DNA of 64,000 bases from NCBI GenBank assembly GCA_918807975.1, contig OU964919.1, positions 15,890,001 through 15,954,000 of the forward strand, in the 5' to 3' direction. How positions within the stretch are numbered: the first letter of the stretch is position 1; every line of letters starts with the position of its first letter. Made by a program: the position numbers and the translations under genes. Under the pieces are notes generated by a model. That model saw only the letters and a list, made by a program, of their open reading frames with translations, was not told the origin of the DNA and ran no database searches. Shown here in pieces: positions 24,901 to 39,900 of the stretch. The DNA is from Aplidium turbinatum (Eukaryota > Chordata > Ascidiacea > Aplousobranchia > Polyclinidae).

Positions 24901-27900
24901 GTAAGAATAAGACCTTTTCAGTTTCGAAATACCTGTGGAGTCAACCAACTGTAGCTAACTAAGTAATATAAAATGAAAGTTTTGTAGGTTACAATGATTA
25001 GGCTTGAATTGTTTTTAACTTTAGACACATGATTGTTACTTTTACGGCCTTACTATTTGCGGTTACCTGAACCTTATTATACAGTATAGCCTGTATGAGT
25101 ACTTGCCTTCAGAGATGCCTTTTGATTCGCTCACCATGAAGTAGAAACAAGCAAACCAATGCATTAGCATCATCAGTGTATGCACTAGAATTGCCACACG
25201 TAATACGGTGGGATAAGAGATAGCCCATTCAAGTTTCCTAAACAATTACGAAACATGTTATTTAACTAGCATTCTTGCTATTAACATGACACTTGAATTA
25301 ATGTATGATGGTTTATAAATATTATGACATATACATTAAATTATGAAGACATTTGTCTGCATGTTTAATTGCAAATTACTCAAATATAGCATTTCCGCCT
25401 TATAGTAGCTCACTATAATTTTTTAAAGTGTTTTTTTGCATTGTTCTAGGTCACAACAACGAGAATCAGTTCATGATTGTCACTCACTAGCTGTGATTGC
25501 ATTGACAATTGACATGCATTGCATGACAATAAAAATTAATTTGGAAATAAATTATGTTACAGTACACGAATATCCCTATGCAATAACCTTACCAAATAGA
25601 AGCATAAAAGTTACAATAAAATATTTCAAAACATCACTTTATGTTATTATCGCTTTAATGTCTAGTGACGTTAAAACCATGTAAAAAAGGCAACTTTTTG
25701 GATGTGTATTGCTCCAAATGTGTAAAATATAATACATCTGTTTTGATTTTTTTTTAGCCACGGCGATAGTCATAGTTACTGCATCAAGGTTTTTACACAC
25801 CTGATAAATTCTTTTGCTCTAAACATTTTCAGGACTCTTGGAAGTCTCCACATTGGCAATTCTGACGTAATAAATGGGAAGGGAAGCAAGCAAATTACGT
25901 CAAGGATGAACCATCTTGATTTAACGTAGCGCTTCACCACGCGCACAACATCTGTCACCAAAAGCCCGTCTTCAAGGAAACCAGTTAAAGATTGCATTAA
26001 GATGTCGACAAGAAATATGATGTCGCAAATACAGTCCAAAGGCCGCCAGGAAACCTAAATGACAAACAGAATTTCGAGTTGTCCACGTTGGCGATTTTGC
26101 ATTTACCAAAAGTCACCAAGACAGCTATGCTGTAAGCCTGTGGTAAGCAAGCTACCGTCGGTATTGCCTTTGAATTACAGGTTTTCGGTATAAAACTATA
26201 TAGTATACTGTACTTCATCTTTCAATATTTACAATATTCTTATAACAATCTTGACTTGGTGAAGGGTGTTTTTATAATTCTATAGCGCTATGAGCCTAGA
26301 CATACGTAGCAAAATTGCTTTGCTCTCAATCTTTTACTGTTTCGACCACAAAAATTGTTTCGAAAATGAAAAAAAAAAAAACAGTTTCGTATTATCCCTT
26401 GTTGGATAATAGGCTACGGTGACTTAAAAAACGAGCTTCAGAAAAGAAATGTGCTTCGTATGATCTTATCTTCAAACCGTATTTTGCCTGATTTCCAAAA
26501 CAAGTTGAGCTTCTTCTTCTTCAATTGCCTTGCCTGAACCAGGCATCGACGGCCTCCGATGAATAATTAGACCAAATGTTCCTATTATATGTTGCATGGA
26601 TGATTGTTTCTGTCTTGTCGTTAAATTGTTCCAGATGTGTTTGTCTTTGTCTGCCAGGTGCCCGCTTTCCAAAAATTTTACCAGTTAAAGAGAGATGCTC
26701 CAGTTTTTGCTTTCTTACTACATGGCCGAGAAATTTATATTGTCTGGTTTTCATACTTTTTAACAGAGTTCTGGTTTGGTTCACTTGGTGTAGAATTTCT
26801 TTATTTGTTTTCTTTGCCAGCCATGAAATGCGTTGCATTCTACGGAAGCACCACATTTCAAAAGCATTAATCTTTTCTGCCATTTTTGTTGAAATATTCC
26901 AGGTTTCAGAGTTGTAATGAAAAACAGGATAAATATAGCATTTTAAAACTCTAGATCTTGTTTTGAAAGAGATATTTTTATTGCAAAGAATTGGTTTCGT
27001 TTTTAAAATCAAATAGCGCTGTTGGTCTATCTATCATAGATTTGTGGTGCTTCCAGTGCTTTACACAGTTTTTGTCACAAAAAACAATAATTTTGTTATA
27101 ATTGATAGGCTTAATCCTTAATGCTTGAACGCAAAGCAAGCTGTAGGCACTTCACGTCAAATTGATTTTAACCGTTTTCAATTCAATTATAAACGATTTG
27201 TGCAAATCACTTTACAGCAAAGCTACCTCGGAGCTGCAAGCCTATTAAAACCGTAATTGCGGGATTAGAGTACAGAAAAAATCTTGCATTAGTTCAATAG
27301 ATTTCTAATAATTTGAAGTTTTGATTGATTGCTATTGAATATTAGCTTCAAGCGAATAGCCATACAAAACATCCAAAATCAATATTTTTTTGCAGATGCA
27401 AACAAATTAGAAATTTTTAGACGAGCATAAAACGAAACTGCCTTCTGCTGAAAGTTAAACGGCATCAAGCAAAAGTGTTAGATTACCAATTTCTTTTTTG
27501 GGGGGGGGGGGGCAAAATTTACACAAACCAACCAAAAAAGCTGCCGAATGCTCAGCATAAAAATATATTTAACATTTTGGAATTTTAAACTTTGTCATTT
27601 CGACGCAACATATATTATTTTGAATAAAAAAAAAATTGCGACAAATTTTGCCGGAATAACAGATGATTTCAAAACTAGGCCTACCCAAGTTTGAACTTAT
27701 GCTGTGGACTACTTTTGATCTAGCTAAACATAGTAGGCCTAGTTGATTTGAAACAACACCTATCAATAGTTTTGTATGATGTTAAACAGATAGAACAGTT
27801 TCTCATCTTGTGCTTCTAGATAGCCAAAAAACGAACCGTGGTCGCATGCAATGTTTTTAACATTAAATAGTGACTAACGTTTTAATTCCAATCATATAGG

Positions 27901-30900
27901 CCTAGTTACAAATTAGTATTTCAAACTAAAAATAATTTTGTTTTATGATTAATCGGTTAAAAGCAGTAAATTGTGAACTGGCAGCGACCTAAGTTATTCA
28001 GCAAAAATCTAAATCACAAACAAGAGCATAGGTAGCCTAACAATAAAATATTTTCACAAAAAATCTTACGACAGGCAATAAGTTTGTGACATAGGAAAAC
28101 GTATTCTGTAAAAAATACTGAAAACAAAATCCACACGAAGATAAAAACATTTGTAAGAGAATGAAACAAATTTTGAAAACTGTTAAAAATATTTGATTTG
28201 GATCAATCTAAGTCTATAATCAATTTCATCTCTTACAATTTGTTTGCAAGACAACAAATCAAAATGATGACTAACACTGTAAACTACAAGTGGTTAAAGA
28301 AGTTCAATTTAAATTCACAAATTCAATAATTTTTACACTTAAATGCGAGGAAAACTTTGTGGGTTTAACTGCTCGCTCCATTTTCTCATAATTTTTCAGC
28401 ATGTTATTGCAACTAAATACTCACGGCTTCTCGTAATTGGGTGAAAGCTTGCCTAGCAATAAGCGACCACGCAAAGTAAAGGAAGGAAGCAGTAATAAGA
28501 CCAAGCCACGCAATCAGATTGTTTCCTTCTGGATTGATGATCAGTTTTGTTCCTACACCACTGAAAATACGTCTTAGTAAAAATATATTGATAAACACTA
28601 ATAATAACAACAATAATTAGTGGTAATGGTAAGAACTTATGATAGTTCTATTCTACTCAGCGTCAAGAAAATTATACAAACCAAAGTTTTAAGACCAATA
28701 TTTAGCCAACAAGTATTTAATAGAACCTAGCAACCACACGGAATTTAACATAATATAATAACATGAAAATAAACTAAAAATTACAAACGTTTTCGGCCAT
28801 ACTCATGTTAGCCCTTATCAAGTAACCAACTGACCGATGTTGTACATAAATTGAAATTACACAACTCATCTACATAGCCTACACGGAATCGAAAAAAGGA
28901 ACGCATAAGAATGAAACGGCAAAGCAGAGGAGAGGCAAAATCCAATGACGCTTAATTGCGCAAGGAAAAAACACAAATCAATGACGCAAAATTACGTGAA
29001 GATATTTAGCAGATAGGAGGCGTCTGCGGCGAACAACTGCCTATTGAGACAAAGATTGCAGGATGTTATGAGCAAAGCCTCGTGAATTTTAATATCAAAT
29101 TTGTTGAAGCATTTATGCACAATTCTAAAAGACTCCAGGGATGGTTTATCGTTTGAACAAGTTTGGAAGTCGAGTTTTATCTTTAATGGCAGTTTTTCTG
29201 GAGAACAATTAAATCCAAATGCTCTCTCACTCTCGTAGACATAGCCTACCAATGCATGTACAGTCCGCGTCATGCAAACAAGTGAACTTGTACACGACAT
29301 TTGAACACAGAAAGAAGAGAGTCTTAGATTTAAGCTGAAAATAATAACAACTATGTTTCATACACGGGAATAATATCACTGTTGAACTTCAATTTAATAA
29401 AACTATACATAATCTAGTTTAGACAATTTTTAGTTTATTTTCATGTTATTATATTATGTTAAATGTCGTGTGGCTGTTAGGTTTTATTTGTCTATTTGTT
29501 CAAGAAAATCACCACTTTACCAAAATTGAAGGAAATAGCTAAAATAGACCATCAACAAAAATGAACGTAAACGCTCAATAATAGCCAATTTCACAAAATT
29601 AAAATAGACGGTTTGTGTCTCATTCTGAATTTATTGGTGAGATTCAACCGGTTTTCACCGGATTGTTCATAAAGTTATAAAAGCATGCGGATCGGTTACA
29701 AGTTCCAAAAAGGTTGTTGTTGTTGTTGTTGTTGTTGTAGGTAACATACAGGGTAGGCTGTTCTATGCTTTGTAGCAATATAAAACCGATTTGAGGAAAT
29801 TCAAGATTATTCAGCTGATTTGCATCTTGCATCTAACAAGCAATCTTGTGCAACCACCTTTTGATTCTATACTATGTAAAATCTGTGACAATTTGAAATC
29901 ATATCTTGAAAACAGACTTCAATGTAGCCTACTAGAATCGGCAACATTAGGCCTGAAATTCTTACCGTGACCTGCGGTGTCCCACAAGGATCCATTCTTG
30001 GATCCTTATCATTTTTAATTTATATTAAAGATCTACCTAATGCCTCATTCTTTAAATCAACAATTTTTGCAGATGATACAAGTCTAACAATCTAACAAAA
30101 ACTTAAAAACTCTTCAACCGATCACCAATAATGAAATATAAAAAATGGGCGCTTGGTTGAATTTTAGTTTCAAACTCTGATTGACAGTTGCGAATTATCT
30201 TTGAATGAATCTAATGTAAATTTGATGTTGGAACAAATACTGCAGTCATAAATGTGGTCTTTGATTGCACTGTTTTAGAAACTGAAAGTAACAAACATCT
30301 AGGAGTTTACTTCGACAACAGACTTAAGTGGGAGGTGCATTTGTCTAATTTTAAGATTACCCTCATCAGAGCTTGTGAAACTGCTTACAAACTAAGAAAT
30401 ATTGCGCCTACTGCAACTCTGCAAATGATATATTTCGCCTTATTTCATTCAAAAACTACAATATTCCATTTTAATTGAGGTAGAGCCTCCACAACACCAT
30501 TCGCTCCAATTCGAACTATGCAAAACACCTTTATTAAAGCTTGCTTAGTTTCTCCTCTACACACCACAAGAAACTCCTCATATTCTAAATTAAATGTCCT
30601 TAAACTAAACGATATATTTAACCTTGAATGCGCTGTTTTTGTATATAAATCTGCTCACAACATGTTGTCTGGTGAATTTTCCGAATATTTTAAAAACCTA
30701 AATAAAGTTCATTACTACAACACCCGAAAGAAAATTAAATAGAAAATTTATCTACCAAATTGCAAATCGAATACAGACAAGAAAAAAATTGAATACCTAT
30801 CTATAAAACTCTAGAGAATCATTCACACAAAACTTTAAACCATATCTTTAAATGTGTTATGTCAAACTAAATTAAAAATCACTTTCTTAAACAAGTCAAT

Positions 30901-33900
30901 ACAACAACTAGGCGTAGAAATTTTAATTGCTATCTTGTTCAGCCTATACCTCCACCTCGCTGCCTGTTATTCTAACTTTGGTTGTTTGTTTATTTATTTT
31001 TGTTTATGGTTTTCTTGTACTCTTGTTGTTATTACCTCTTCTTTTCGTAGATTTTTTTTGTATGATGATGGCAGCTGACTACGTTGACCCTGTGGCATTT
31101 CGCTGTCATCCAAGTACCAGCAGTCAGCACCACATCCAATGTATCTATATATTAATTAATGCATACGTGCTGTAGTGCTAAACCAAATAAAAAAGAATCT
31201 GAAACTACTATTCATTCAAATTAGACAAAGATGTTCATGTGCAATGAATAGAAGACGTACACGAAAACAACCATAGGTTATTAAAATTTAGTTCTCTGTA
31301 TGTGCAAACGTTCTACTCAATTGTGAACAACACTGTTTATTTATTTTTTGTATCAAGCCGAAGTCGAATTCGGTCTTTTTCGAATCTGACTCCGGACACA
31401 CCAAAATCCCTTTGACTCCACAACTCCGACTTCCCAGCCCCAGGGAATATACGATGTCCAATATGTGAAAGTAGCCTACTGTCTTTATAGGCAAGCAATA
31501 ACAACAAAGTAGGCTATCAATATAACCATAACCTATACTACAATTTTTTTATTAAAAATACATGGAGAATCAGCAGAGCTCTATTTATGGCATATGCATT
31601 TCGCTCTTCTACTGTGGAGCATCATTAGTGCCCATGGCTTACTATATTACAGGCCTCCCAGACGCGCAGTGCCACCTAAAAACTGGAGGCGAGTGTTTTA
31701 AAATCACATTTAACGTGTAATTGGTACAGATCAATCATTTTACCATTTGCAAGCATTTTTACATTTCTGACTGTCGAACCTACTACTTCTACACAGAATA
31801 AATGTTGCTAGATATTGAAACAACATAAAACAACTGATTTTGCTATAGGTTGTGTAATGCTTAGAAAGCATGCAAAATTGCAATTTAACCAAATGTCAAC
31901 AAAAGAAACTTAAAGTTTATCAACATGAAAATGTATGCATTACACTCAATTCAACAATATTCATAAACAAATATGCAGTTATATACTGTGAGCTTTGAGT
32001 TTTCAATTGAGTTTTACATTGCCAATTAATAAATTGTCAAAAGTTTTCTACCGATGCACTTCAGAAAAAGTTTGGCAAACTGTGCCAGGGCTCAGGGGGT
32101 GCATATTTTATTACTGCACAGCAAGTGCTTGAAAAAGTTGATATTTACAAAACCAAAGTTTTTCTTGGCATAGACAAAAACCTGTTAAAAAGTGCTAATG
32201 CTGGTGGTCACTCTTGCTTGAAATGTGATTTTTCTATGTCAGAAAACGTTTGCACAGTCTTTGAACACTTGGACAAATTAGAGGGCTCACTTCCTACAGA
32301 TGTAAGATGACATTGTTGTATTGTCACAATCAAGGTGCAATGCCTCGCGATGGCTTGCTTTGTATCTTCAACGAGCGTGTTGTTTTGGTTGTAGAATTCT
32401 GGTGCGATGTGTTATTATCGGTTATGACCTGAAGTAACCTCTGAGTACGAAATCTGTATTATGTAAAATGTGTTTTCTGGAATCATTTTCCCTACGTGAC
32501 ATTCTAGAGACTTCTGTTGTTTACATTTAAATGCTGCTTGATAGAACAATGGTTCTTTATGATGTAACCTTACGTAACCTTCTCGAAGTTACTGGACTGA
32601 ACAACCAACTATAAATAGTGGTGTAGTTTGTGTAATGGGTCATTCCATGCCAAACGTCCTGAAATTTTGAAACTTCCCAGTTTGACCCTCTCCAAATTTG
32701 CTGAAAATCGGACAAAAGGTTGGATAACATGATTGAGCTAAAAATTGAAAATTTTAGCTCAAAATCTATTGTACTTTTCAAATTTTGACATTTTTAAATT
32801 GAGTACACCCCTGCGCTGATGAGCGCTCAGTCATTTTCGGCCATTTTTAAACAAGCATATATCTCTCATTGCAAATTTAATCTACTTCATTTCTGGCAAA
32901 ATGAGACACTTGTAGGTATATTACATGAGTCCAGTTTCAAAATTATATTGTCTCAAAGCATTTTGAAAATATGGAGGCCCCAAGTGTCCCCATTTTGATG
33001 CGAAGACAAATTTTGGACCATATTAAAAAAGCTGTAGCTTCCATACAAAACACAGCATTGCTCTCAAATTTATCCTGGAGGCTCCCCTTCTACTGGATTA
33101 CAACTACATTGAATTTGGAAGGAAACCTTGCTGTGATTGAAAAGTTATTTCACGTCAAAATATGGACCAGCAGCAAATTTTGCTAAAATACGCCATCTTG
33201 TGGTGAAACAATGACCCCGTCAGACACTGTTTTGAAAAAAAATATTTTTTTCATCTGAAAGAGATATTCATGAGGAACTCATCTTCTGAGTTTCAACTTT
33301 GTTCCGCAACTATTAAGGGGTGAGATGCAGTGATGTTTAACCCCTCTTAATATCCATTTCAAGCAATGAGAAAAACATGAACATTAACTTTTAAGTTAGC
33401 CAATTGCACTTGTTGCATCGTAAATGACATAAACAACTACAGCATATTGTACAAAGGAAGCAAAGAACATTCAACCTAAAATGACTGGTTGCCTTGTAGG
33501 CTACTGGAATTTGACTTTCTTGTAAATGTAAAACTTGTAAATGTGTTTGCATGTTAATTTTCCTCCATGTTTGGGTCTTAACAACTTTTAATCTAAAGCA
33601 TTTACAAAACTGAAATTTGGTATTCTGAGTAAGAAGCAGCCCTAGTTTTCATATCTACCATCACAATTGCCAATTTCAAATTAGTTTTAGAGATAGAACG
33701 TTTCAAAAATTGAAATTTTTTACATTTGAAAATTTTTTAGCAATTTTTGATGTCTGCTATCTCCCAAACCAATAGTCACAGAACTACCATTTTGCATATC
33801 ATTAATCTATACTAGTTGGTAATTCACCCTCATGAAACTGACACCAAACAAAAGTGAAATTATTGAAGTTTGGAGGGTGCAAAGATGAAGCCCGAGCAAA

Positions 33901-36900
33901 AAAACTCAAAATGCGCCATCTTGTGGTTAATATTTGACACTGTGGACAGTCATTCAAAGAGTCGAAACTTTCAGGAAAAAATCTTCTTTGCCTAAGCTAT
34001 AGACAGTTCAAGTTTGAAATATGTAACATAACTCCTTTAATAGTAAATGCAGCTGTGAAATCATGAGCTTGACCATCACATGCAAAAGTCTCGGGGGTGG
34101 GGGGAGGTAGGGTGGCTCTTATTTGGCAAAAAATGAAAAATTTGCTGAAGACACCCTTTTAAATGGTGAGGTTGTCAGAAAAAATAACTCCTGCAAAAGT
34201 CTTGAAATTGATTTAGGGATGATCCCATTGGCCCTCCCCCCCTAAAGTTCTGCGCCCTCCCCCAAAATACCATCTGCATATCTCAAAAACTGCTTGAGCT
34301 AGAGATATGGTTTTTGTGTCAAAAGATGCAGAAAACATGATTTTCTATCCGCTTTCTGAACAGTGATTGTGCCTATCTTGAGTAGAAAAGCAGTTATTTA
34401 GTAACCATATCTCTAGCTCAAGCAGTTTTGAGATATGCAGAATTGCAGATGGTATTTTGGGGGAGGGCGCAGAACTTTAGGGGGGGAGGGCCAATGGAAC
34501 CATCCCTAAATCAATTTCAAGACTTTTGCAGGAGTTATTTTTTCTGACAACCTCACCATTTAAAAGGGTGTCCTCAGCAAAATTTTCTTTTTTTGCCAAA
34601 TAAAAGCCACCCTACCTCCCCCCACCCCCAAGACTTTTGCATGTGATGGTCAAGCTCATGATTTCACAGCTGCATTTACTATTAAAGGAGTTAGGTTACA
34701 AATTTCAAACTTGAACTGTCTATAGCTTAGGCAAAGAAGATTTTTTCCTGAAAGTTTCGACTTTTTGAATGACTGTCCACAGTGTCAAATATTAACCACA
34801 AGATGGCGCATTTTGAGTTTTTTTGCTCGGGCTTCATCTTTGCACCCTCCAAACTTCAATAATTTCACTTTTGTTTGGTGTCAGTCTCATGAGGGTTAAT
34901 TACCAACTAGTATAGATTAATGATATGCAAAATGGTAGTTCTGTGACTATTGGTTTGGGAGATAGCAGACATCAAAAATTGCTAAAAAATTTTCAAATGT
35001 AAAAAATTTCAATTTTTGAAACGTTCTATCTCTAAAACTAATTTAAAATTGGCAATTGTGATGGTAGATATGAAAACTAGGGCTGCTTCTTACTCAGAAT
35101 ACCAAATTTCAGTTTTGTAAATGCTTTAGATTAAAAGTTGTGAAGACCCAAACATGGAGGAAAATTAACATGCAAACACATTTACAAGTTTTACATTTAC
35201 GAAAAAGTCAAATTCCAGAAGCCTACAAGGCAACCAGTCATTTTAGGTTGAATGTTCTTTGCTTCCTTTGTACAATATGCTGTAGTTGTTTATGTCATTT
35301 ACGATACAACAAGTGCAATTGGCTAACTTAAAAGTTAATGTTCATGTTTTTCTCATTGCTTGAAATGGATATTAAGAGGGGTTAGACATCACTGCATCTC
35401 ACCCCTTAATAGTTGCGGAACAAAGTTGAAACTCAGAAGATGAGTTCCTCATGAATATCTCTTTCAGATGAAAAAAATATTTTTTTTCAAAACAACGTCT
35501 GACGGGGTCATTTTTTCACCACAAGATGGCGTATTTTAGCAAAATTTGCTGCTGGTCCATATTTTGACGTGAAATAACTTTTTAATGACAGCAGTGTTTC
35601 CTTCCAAATTCAATGTAGTTGTAATCCAGTAGGAGGGGAGCCTCCAGGATAAATTTGATAGCAATGCTATGTTTTGTATGGAATCTACAGCTTTTTTAAT
35701 ATGGTCCAAAATTTGTCTTCGCATCAAAATGGGGACACTTTGAGCCTCCATATTTTCAAAATGCTTTAAGACAATATAATTTTGAAACTGGATTCATGTA
35801 ATATACCTACAAGTGTCTCATTTTGTCAGAAATGAAGTAGATTAAATTTGCAATGAGAGAGATATGCTTGTTTAAAAATGGCCGAAAATGACTGAGCGCT
35901 CATCAGCGCAGGGGTGTACTCAATTTAAAAATGTCATAATTTGAAAAGTACAACAGATTTTGAGCTAAAATTTTCAATTTTTAGCTTAATCATGTTATCC
36001 AACCTTTTGTCCGATTTTCAGCAAATTTGGAGAGGGTCAAACTGGAGGGTCCAGGACGTTTGGCATGGAATGACCCTAATGATTATTATGATGATTATTA
36101 TTGAGTTGGTTATGAGAGTTGTGTTATGAGTTGTGGATTGGTAGTTGATGCAGAAATTATTGGTGATTGAGACTTGAAGTAATTGAATACAAATAGATGA
36201 GAATTGGTGCTGATATAAATTGTGTTCAAAATTAGAGTTATTTGAGAAGCCGTTCGTTAAAGTTCTTCAAGAAGTCAGATTATCATTTTACTAGTAGAAT
36301 TATTCGACATTTAATTGACTGCTTTTCGGTTTGACCCATTAAACTACGTCATTGAATCTTTCCAAGTCTTTTTCCTGCTAAGAGATAGAAAGAAATCGTG
36401 ACATGTATATTGCTGGTTATGTTGTGCGAAACAGTAATTTTGATGTTGATGACACCGGTTTTTATTACAAAAAGTAGGCCTACGGTGCATGCATGAACAA
36501 AATAAATCGTGGGGGATTGACAATTCCTGGCGATAACGTCTGCCAGTGGGTGTTTTACAGCTACACACTTTTTCGAGAAGTGGCAAATGTAACTTGCCGT
36601 AAATCTCTATGTGTTCTTTTGCTTTGTGCAAGTAAACAGCATGCTGCAATCTTGTGCAATATTTTGTTTAACAATCATTCGCGCTTGTACACACCTCGTA
36701 GCAACAAGGAGGCAAAGCTAAAAGTTTTGAAACTACAGAACTGATGCTAATTTGTCTCACTTCCACAACGTAGGGCCCCATATGTTTTCTTGTTTTGATT
36801 GTGCTAGCACAGCGGTTCTCAGCCATGGAAACATTTTGAGATGGGCCACAGAATTATTTAAAAAATGCTAGATTCATTAAAAATTTTAGTTTCATTTGTT

Positions 36901-39900
36901 TCACTGTAGTTAATTTTGCACTTGTGCGTTACTTTAGTAGTTTTGATAGTGGTAACAATGACTGATGCTGCTGTTTTTTACTACAGAGTGGCAATTTTTG
37001 TTCTAATTATAAACTCGGTGGCATGTTGCAATCAATGCCTTGTATTGCACCATATACGAACCTTGATTTTAAGCTACTACAACAGTGTGAACAGGATAGT
37101 GGGTCCCAGAAACTTCTGCTTGGTAAAAATGGGCCACAAAAGAAAAAAGGTTGAGTATCACTGTGCTAGCATGTGGCTTTCGTATATTGCCAGAAGTGAC
37201 AATTTATTAATTGGCAATGTAAAACTCAATTGAAAACTCAAAGCTCACAGCATATATAACTGCATATTTGTTTATGAATATTGTTGAATTGAGTGTAATG
37301 CATACATTTTCATGTTGATAAACTTTAAGTTTCTTTTGTTGACATTTGGTTAAATTGCAATTTTGCATGCTTTCTAAGCATTACACAACCTATAGCAAAA
37401 TCAGTTGTTTTATGTTGTTTCAATATCTAACAACATTTATTCTGTGTAGAAGTAGTAGGTTCGACAGTCAAAAATGTAAAAATGGTTGCAAATGGTAAAA
37501 TGATTGATCTGTACCAATTACACGTTAAACATGATTTTAAAACACTCGCCTCCAGTTTTTAGGTGGCACTGCGCGTCTGGGAGGCCTGTAATATAGTAAG
37601 CCATGTTAGTGCCTTATTCAAATAGAATCAATAAGTAGTCAGGAGATGCTTCGTAGTCAGGAGATCCCCTATCCTTAATGGAACCTATCCTACATACTAA
37701 CTTAAGTCAGTAAAAATTATTATCAAACAATTATGTGGCCAAATCAACCGCTTCAGTTATCCAAAAAGCGATCGTATAAGCAAAAATTTTAGATCAATTT
37801 TTTCTTTACCTGGAAAACGATTCTTTATCGCTGTCTTTAATTGGAATTCCATCTGCATATTTGAATTCGTTTATATCGGTAACCGTCTTTTCAGTTTTAC
37901 TTTCCTTAGCACATGACAGAGTCTTCAAGAAAGAATGGCGCGCATTTTCGTACTCTTCAGTACTCTGAACGTCTAACGGAAGTATTCTGCGCAGCCGTCT
38001 TGTTGCCTGTTAGATACAATACAGACTAGCCTATTACTTTTTATCATAAAGAATGACTTTCGGTCAAGAAACTTATCATGTACTAGGCGGTCAAATAAAA
38101 AATTTGATTTTCATCTACCTTTTAATTTTAGCCAGACACCGAGCTAAATCTTTGAAAAACGGCAACTCTGATCTACGTCTGAGTGTGTCAAGTTTGTTAC
38201 ATGCATCTTAAATGTTGACGAAAAGTAACCACAACAAAACAATTGGTCACCATAGTTTTACAAAGTACTGCGTGCTTAGTAGAATATAGGATAACCCGAA
38301 GGCTATCTTGATTTCTTATGACCTCTTAAACATGTTGACCTCTATTTGTCACTCAAGCTTGTTAATAGAATATGGTATTCTATATTACAGAATAAACTGC
38401 ATGTCTTTAAATTGAACTTTTTCAAGATGTTGTCTGTTGTAGCTTATGGGTTATATTCCTCACCTCTAAGGTCTTTGACACTTTCGACCAAGTCTTTTTT
38501 GCTTTTAGATTCGGAACTCGAGACTCCGACTGACTGGACAAAGATATAGTTTCAATTCTGGAGTCCACCATTTGGCAATTTGTTTGCGTAAGTTCAATAC
38601 AACTAAGGTTTTATTGGTTTTACTGCTGCTCTTATAATACAATGTTTGTTAACGTTAGTCAGTCATCAACGCAATTGCTGCTGCAAAAAACGTTGTAAAT
38701 TGTTAGGGCTACAACATTCCTAGCGTGTGGAGCAATGCAATTATCTTTTTGAACAGAGCTGTGGTTTTGATCGACGTTTAGTAAAATAAATCAAATAAAT
38801 TCGCTCTTAGTGAGAGAAAACAGATCTTAAAGCAACAAATCGATTTTTGTTTTCTACACTTGTGACCACAAAGATATACAAAAGAATCAGACAACATGTC
38901 TGGCCATTTATAATTTGGACAAGACAGTGATGTTTGAAATGCATTCTTCTATCTTGCTTCTGAGGCAGAGAAATCTGCTTTGATTGAATTCGATCGTTAG
39001 GCTTCGTGAATTCTTTCAGTAGGCTTCTATACGTATATAGCATGTTTATCTAATGAAAAACCTTTCAAAATGCAAGAATTTTCTTTCAAGAGTTGAGGCC
39101 GTATCAAAGATCTAAGTTATAAATGAATATTTTTCGTACTTTCCAAAAGTCAACACTTTCATACGGTAAATAATGACGTAGACAAAACGAAAATTTCGGG
39201 TGACAAAAGTAACTTTGGAGAAAAAATCTCATTCAACATGAATTACAATGGTATTAAAATGTAATAGTATCAAAACAAATTTTTAGCAGTAGGCGATTGT
39301 CTCACCGCTAAAAAGCTGCTACTTTTTTACCAAGGTAGTGGAGAGGCGAGACATTTGTTTTAGTCGTACTTTCGCTGCTTTCCGATAGTACAATAAAAAA
39401 ATCATTTTAAGATTTTCAAAGTTACGAGAGTGCGCTACTTTTAAAGCAGCGGTGCCCACCTCTGCTATAAGTTATCGCTCAAGCGCGAGCATGAATTAAG
39501 AAAGTCTCTAATATTCTTACTACTTTTGCCACCCACGCAGGGCAGTCAGATTAAGTAAGAATACGTTTTCAGCATTAGGTTAAATTTTAACGATAGATCA
39601 TTACATTTAATAAACGCGTTTGCGTTGTAATTTATTTGTAGCCTACCTATATTTAGGTAATTTATTTATTAGTTTAACGGTTTATTTATTAGTCATTTTA
39701 TGCTTTTCAGTAAATAGTATATAAAGTTTTCTAAAGTAGCCTAGTTTTGATACGAGAAAGTTAAATCTTAAAATATTTGGTGGACTTGATTTTTATCTGT
39801 TTTTTTATAAGGTTCGTATACTGATGACATATTTTTTCTAAGTAGCTACAATATGCTGCTGTAAACTATTATTTTCAAATCACTGCATCTATTTCAAAGA

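Larger units (their letters stand above)
31633..37605. mobile_element. P-like palindromic transposon, 5.97 kb, with nested insertions
   Basis: Inverted arms of about 415 bp (31633-32045 and 37195-37605) start CATGGCTTACTATATTACAG. A perfect 8-bp target duplication TTAGTGCC lies at 31625-31632 and 37606-37613. Interior coding remnants on the plus strand near 36400-36650 read MYIAGYVVRNSNFDVDDTGF, then NRGGLTIPGDNVCQWV, the C-terminal pattern (GYV..RGGL..P) of P-type and related transposases. The CATG.. terminus and 8-bp duplication also fit P elements. A 3.44 kb palindrome and a 354-bp hAT MITE are inserted in it. The whole lies in a CNGA intron. Confidence 0.8.

Noticed and set aside
25776-25800. 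Extension of the S4 exon to RCVKTLMQ
   Set aside because: The phase with the S5 exon requires the donor ATCAG|GTGTGT, so these residues are intronic.
30926-31078. Hydrophobic frame as a membrane protein
   Set aside because: It lies in the 3' region of the LINE fragment and is T-rich non-coding sequence.
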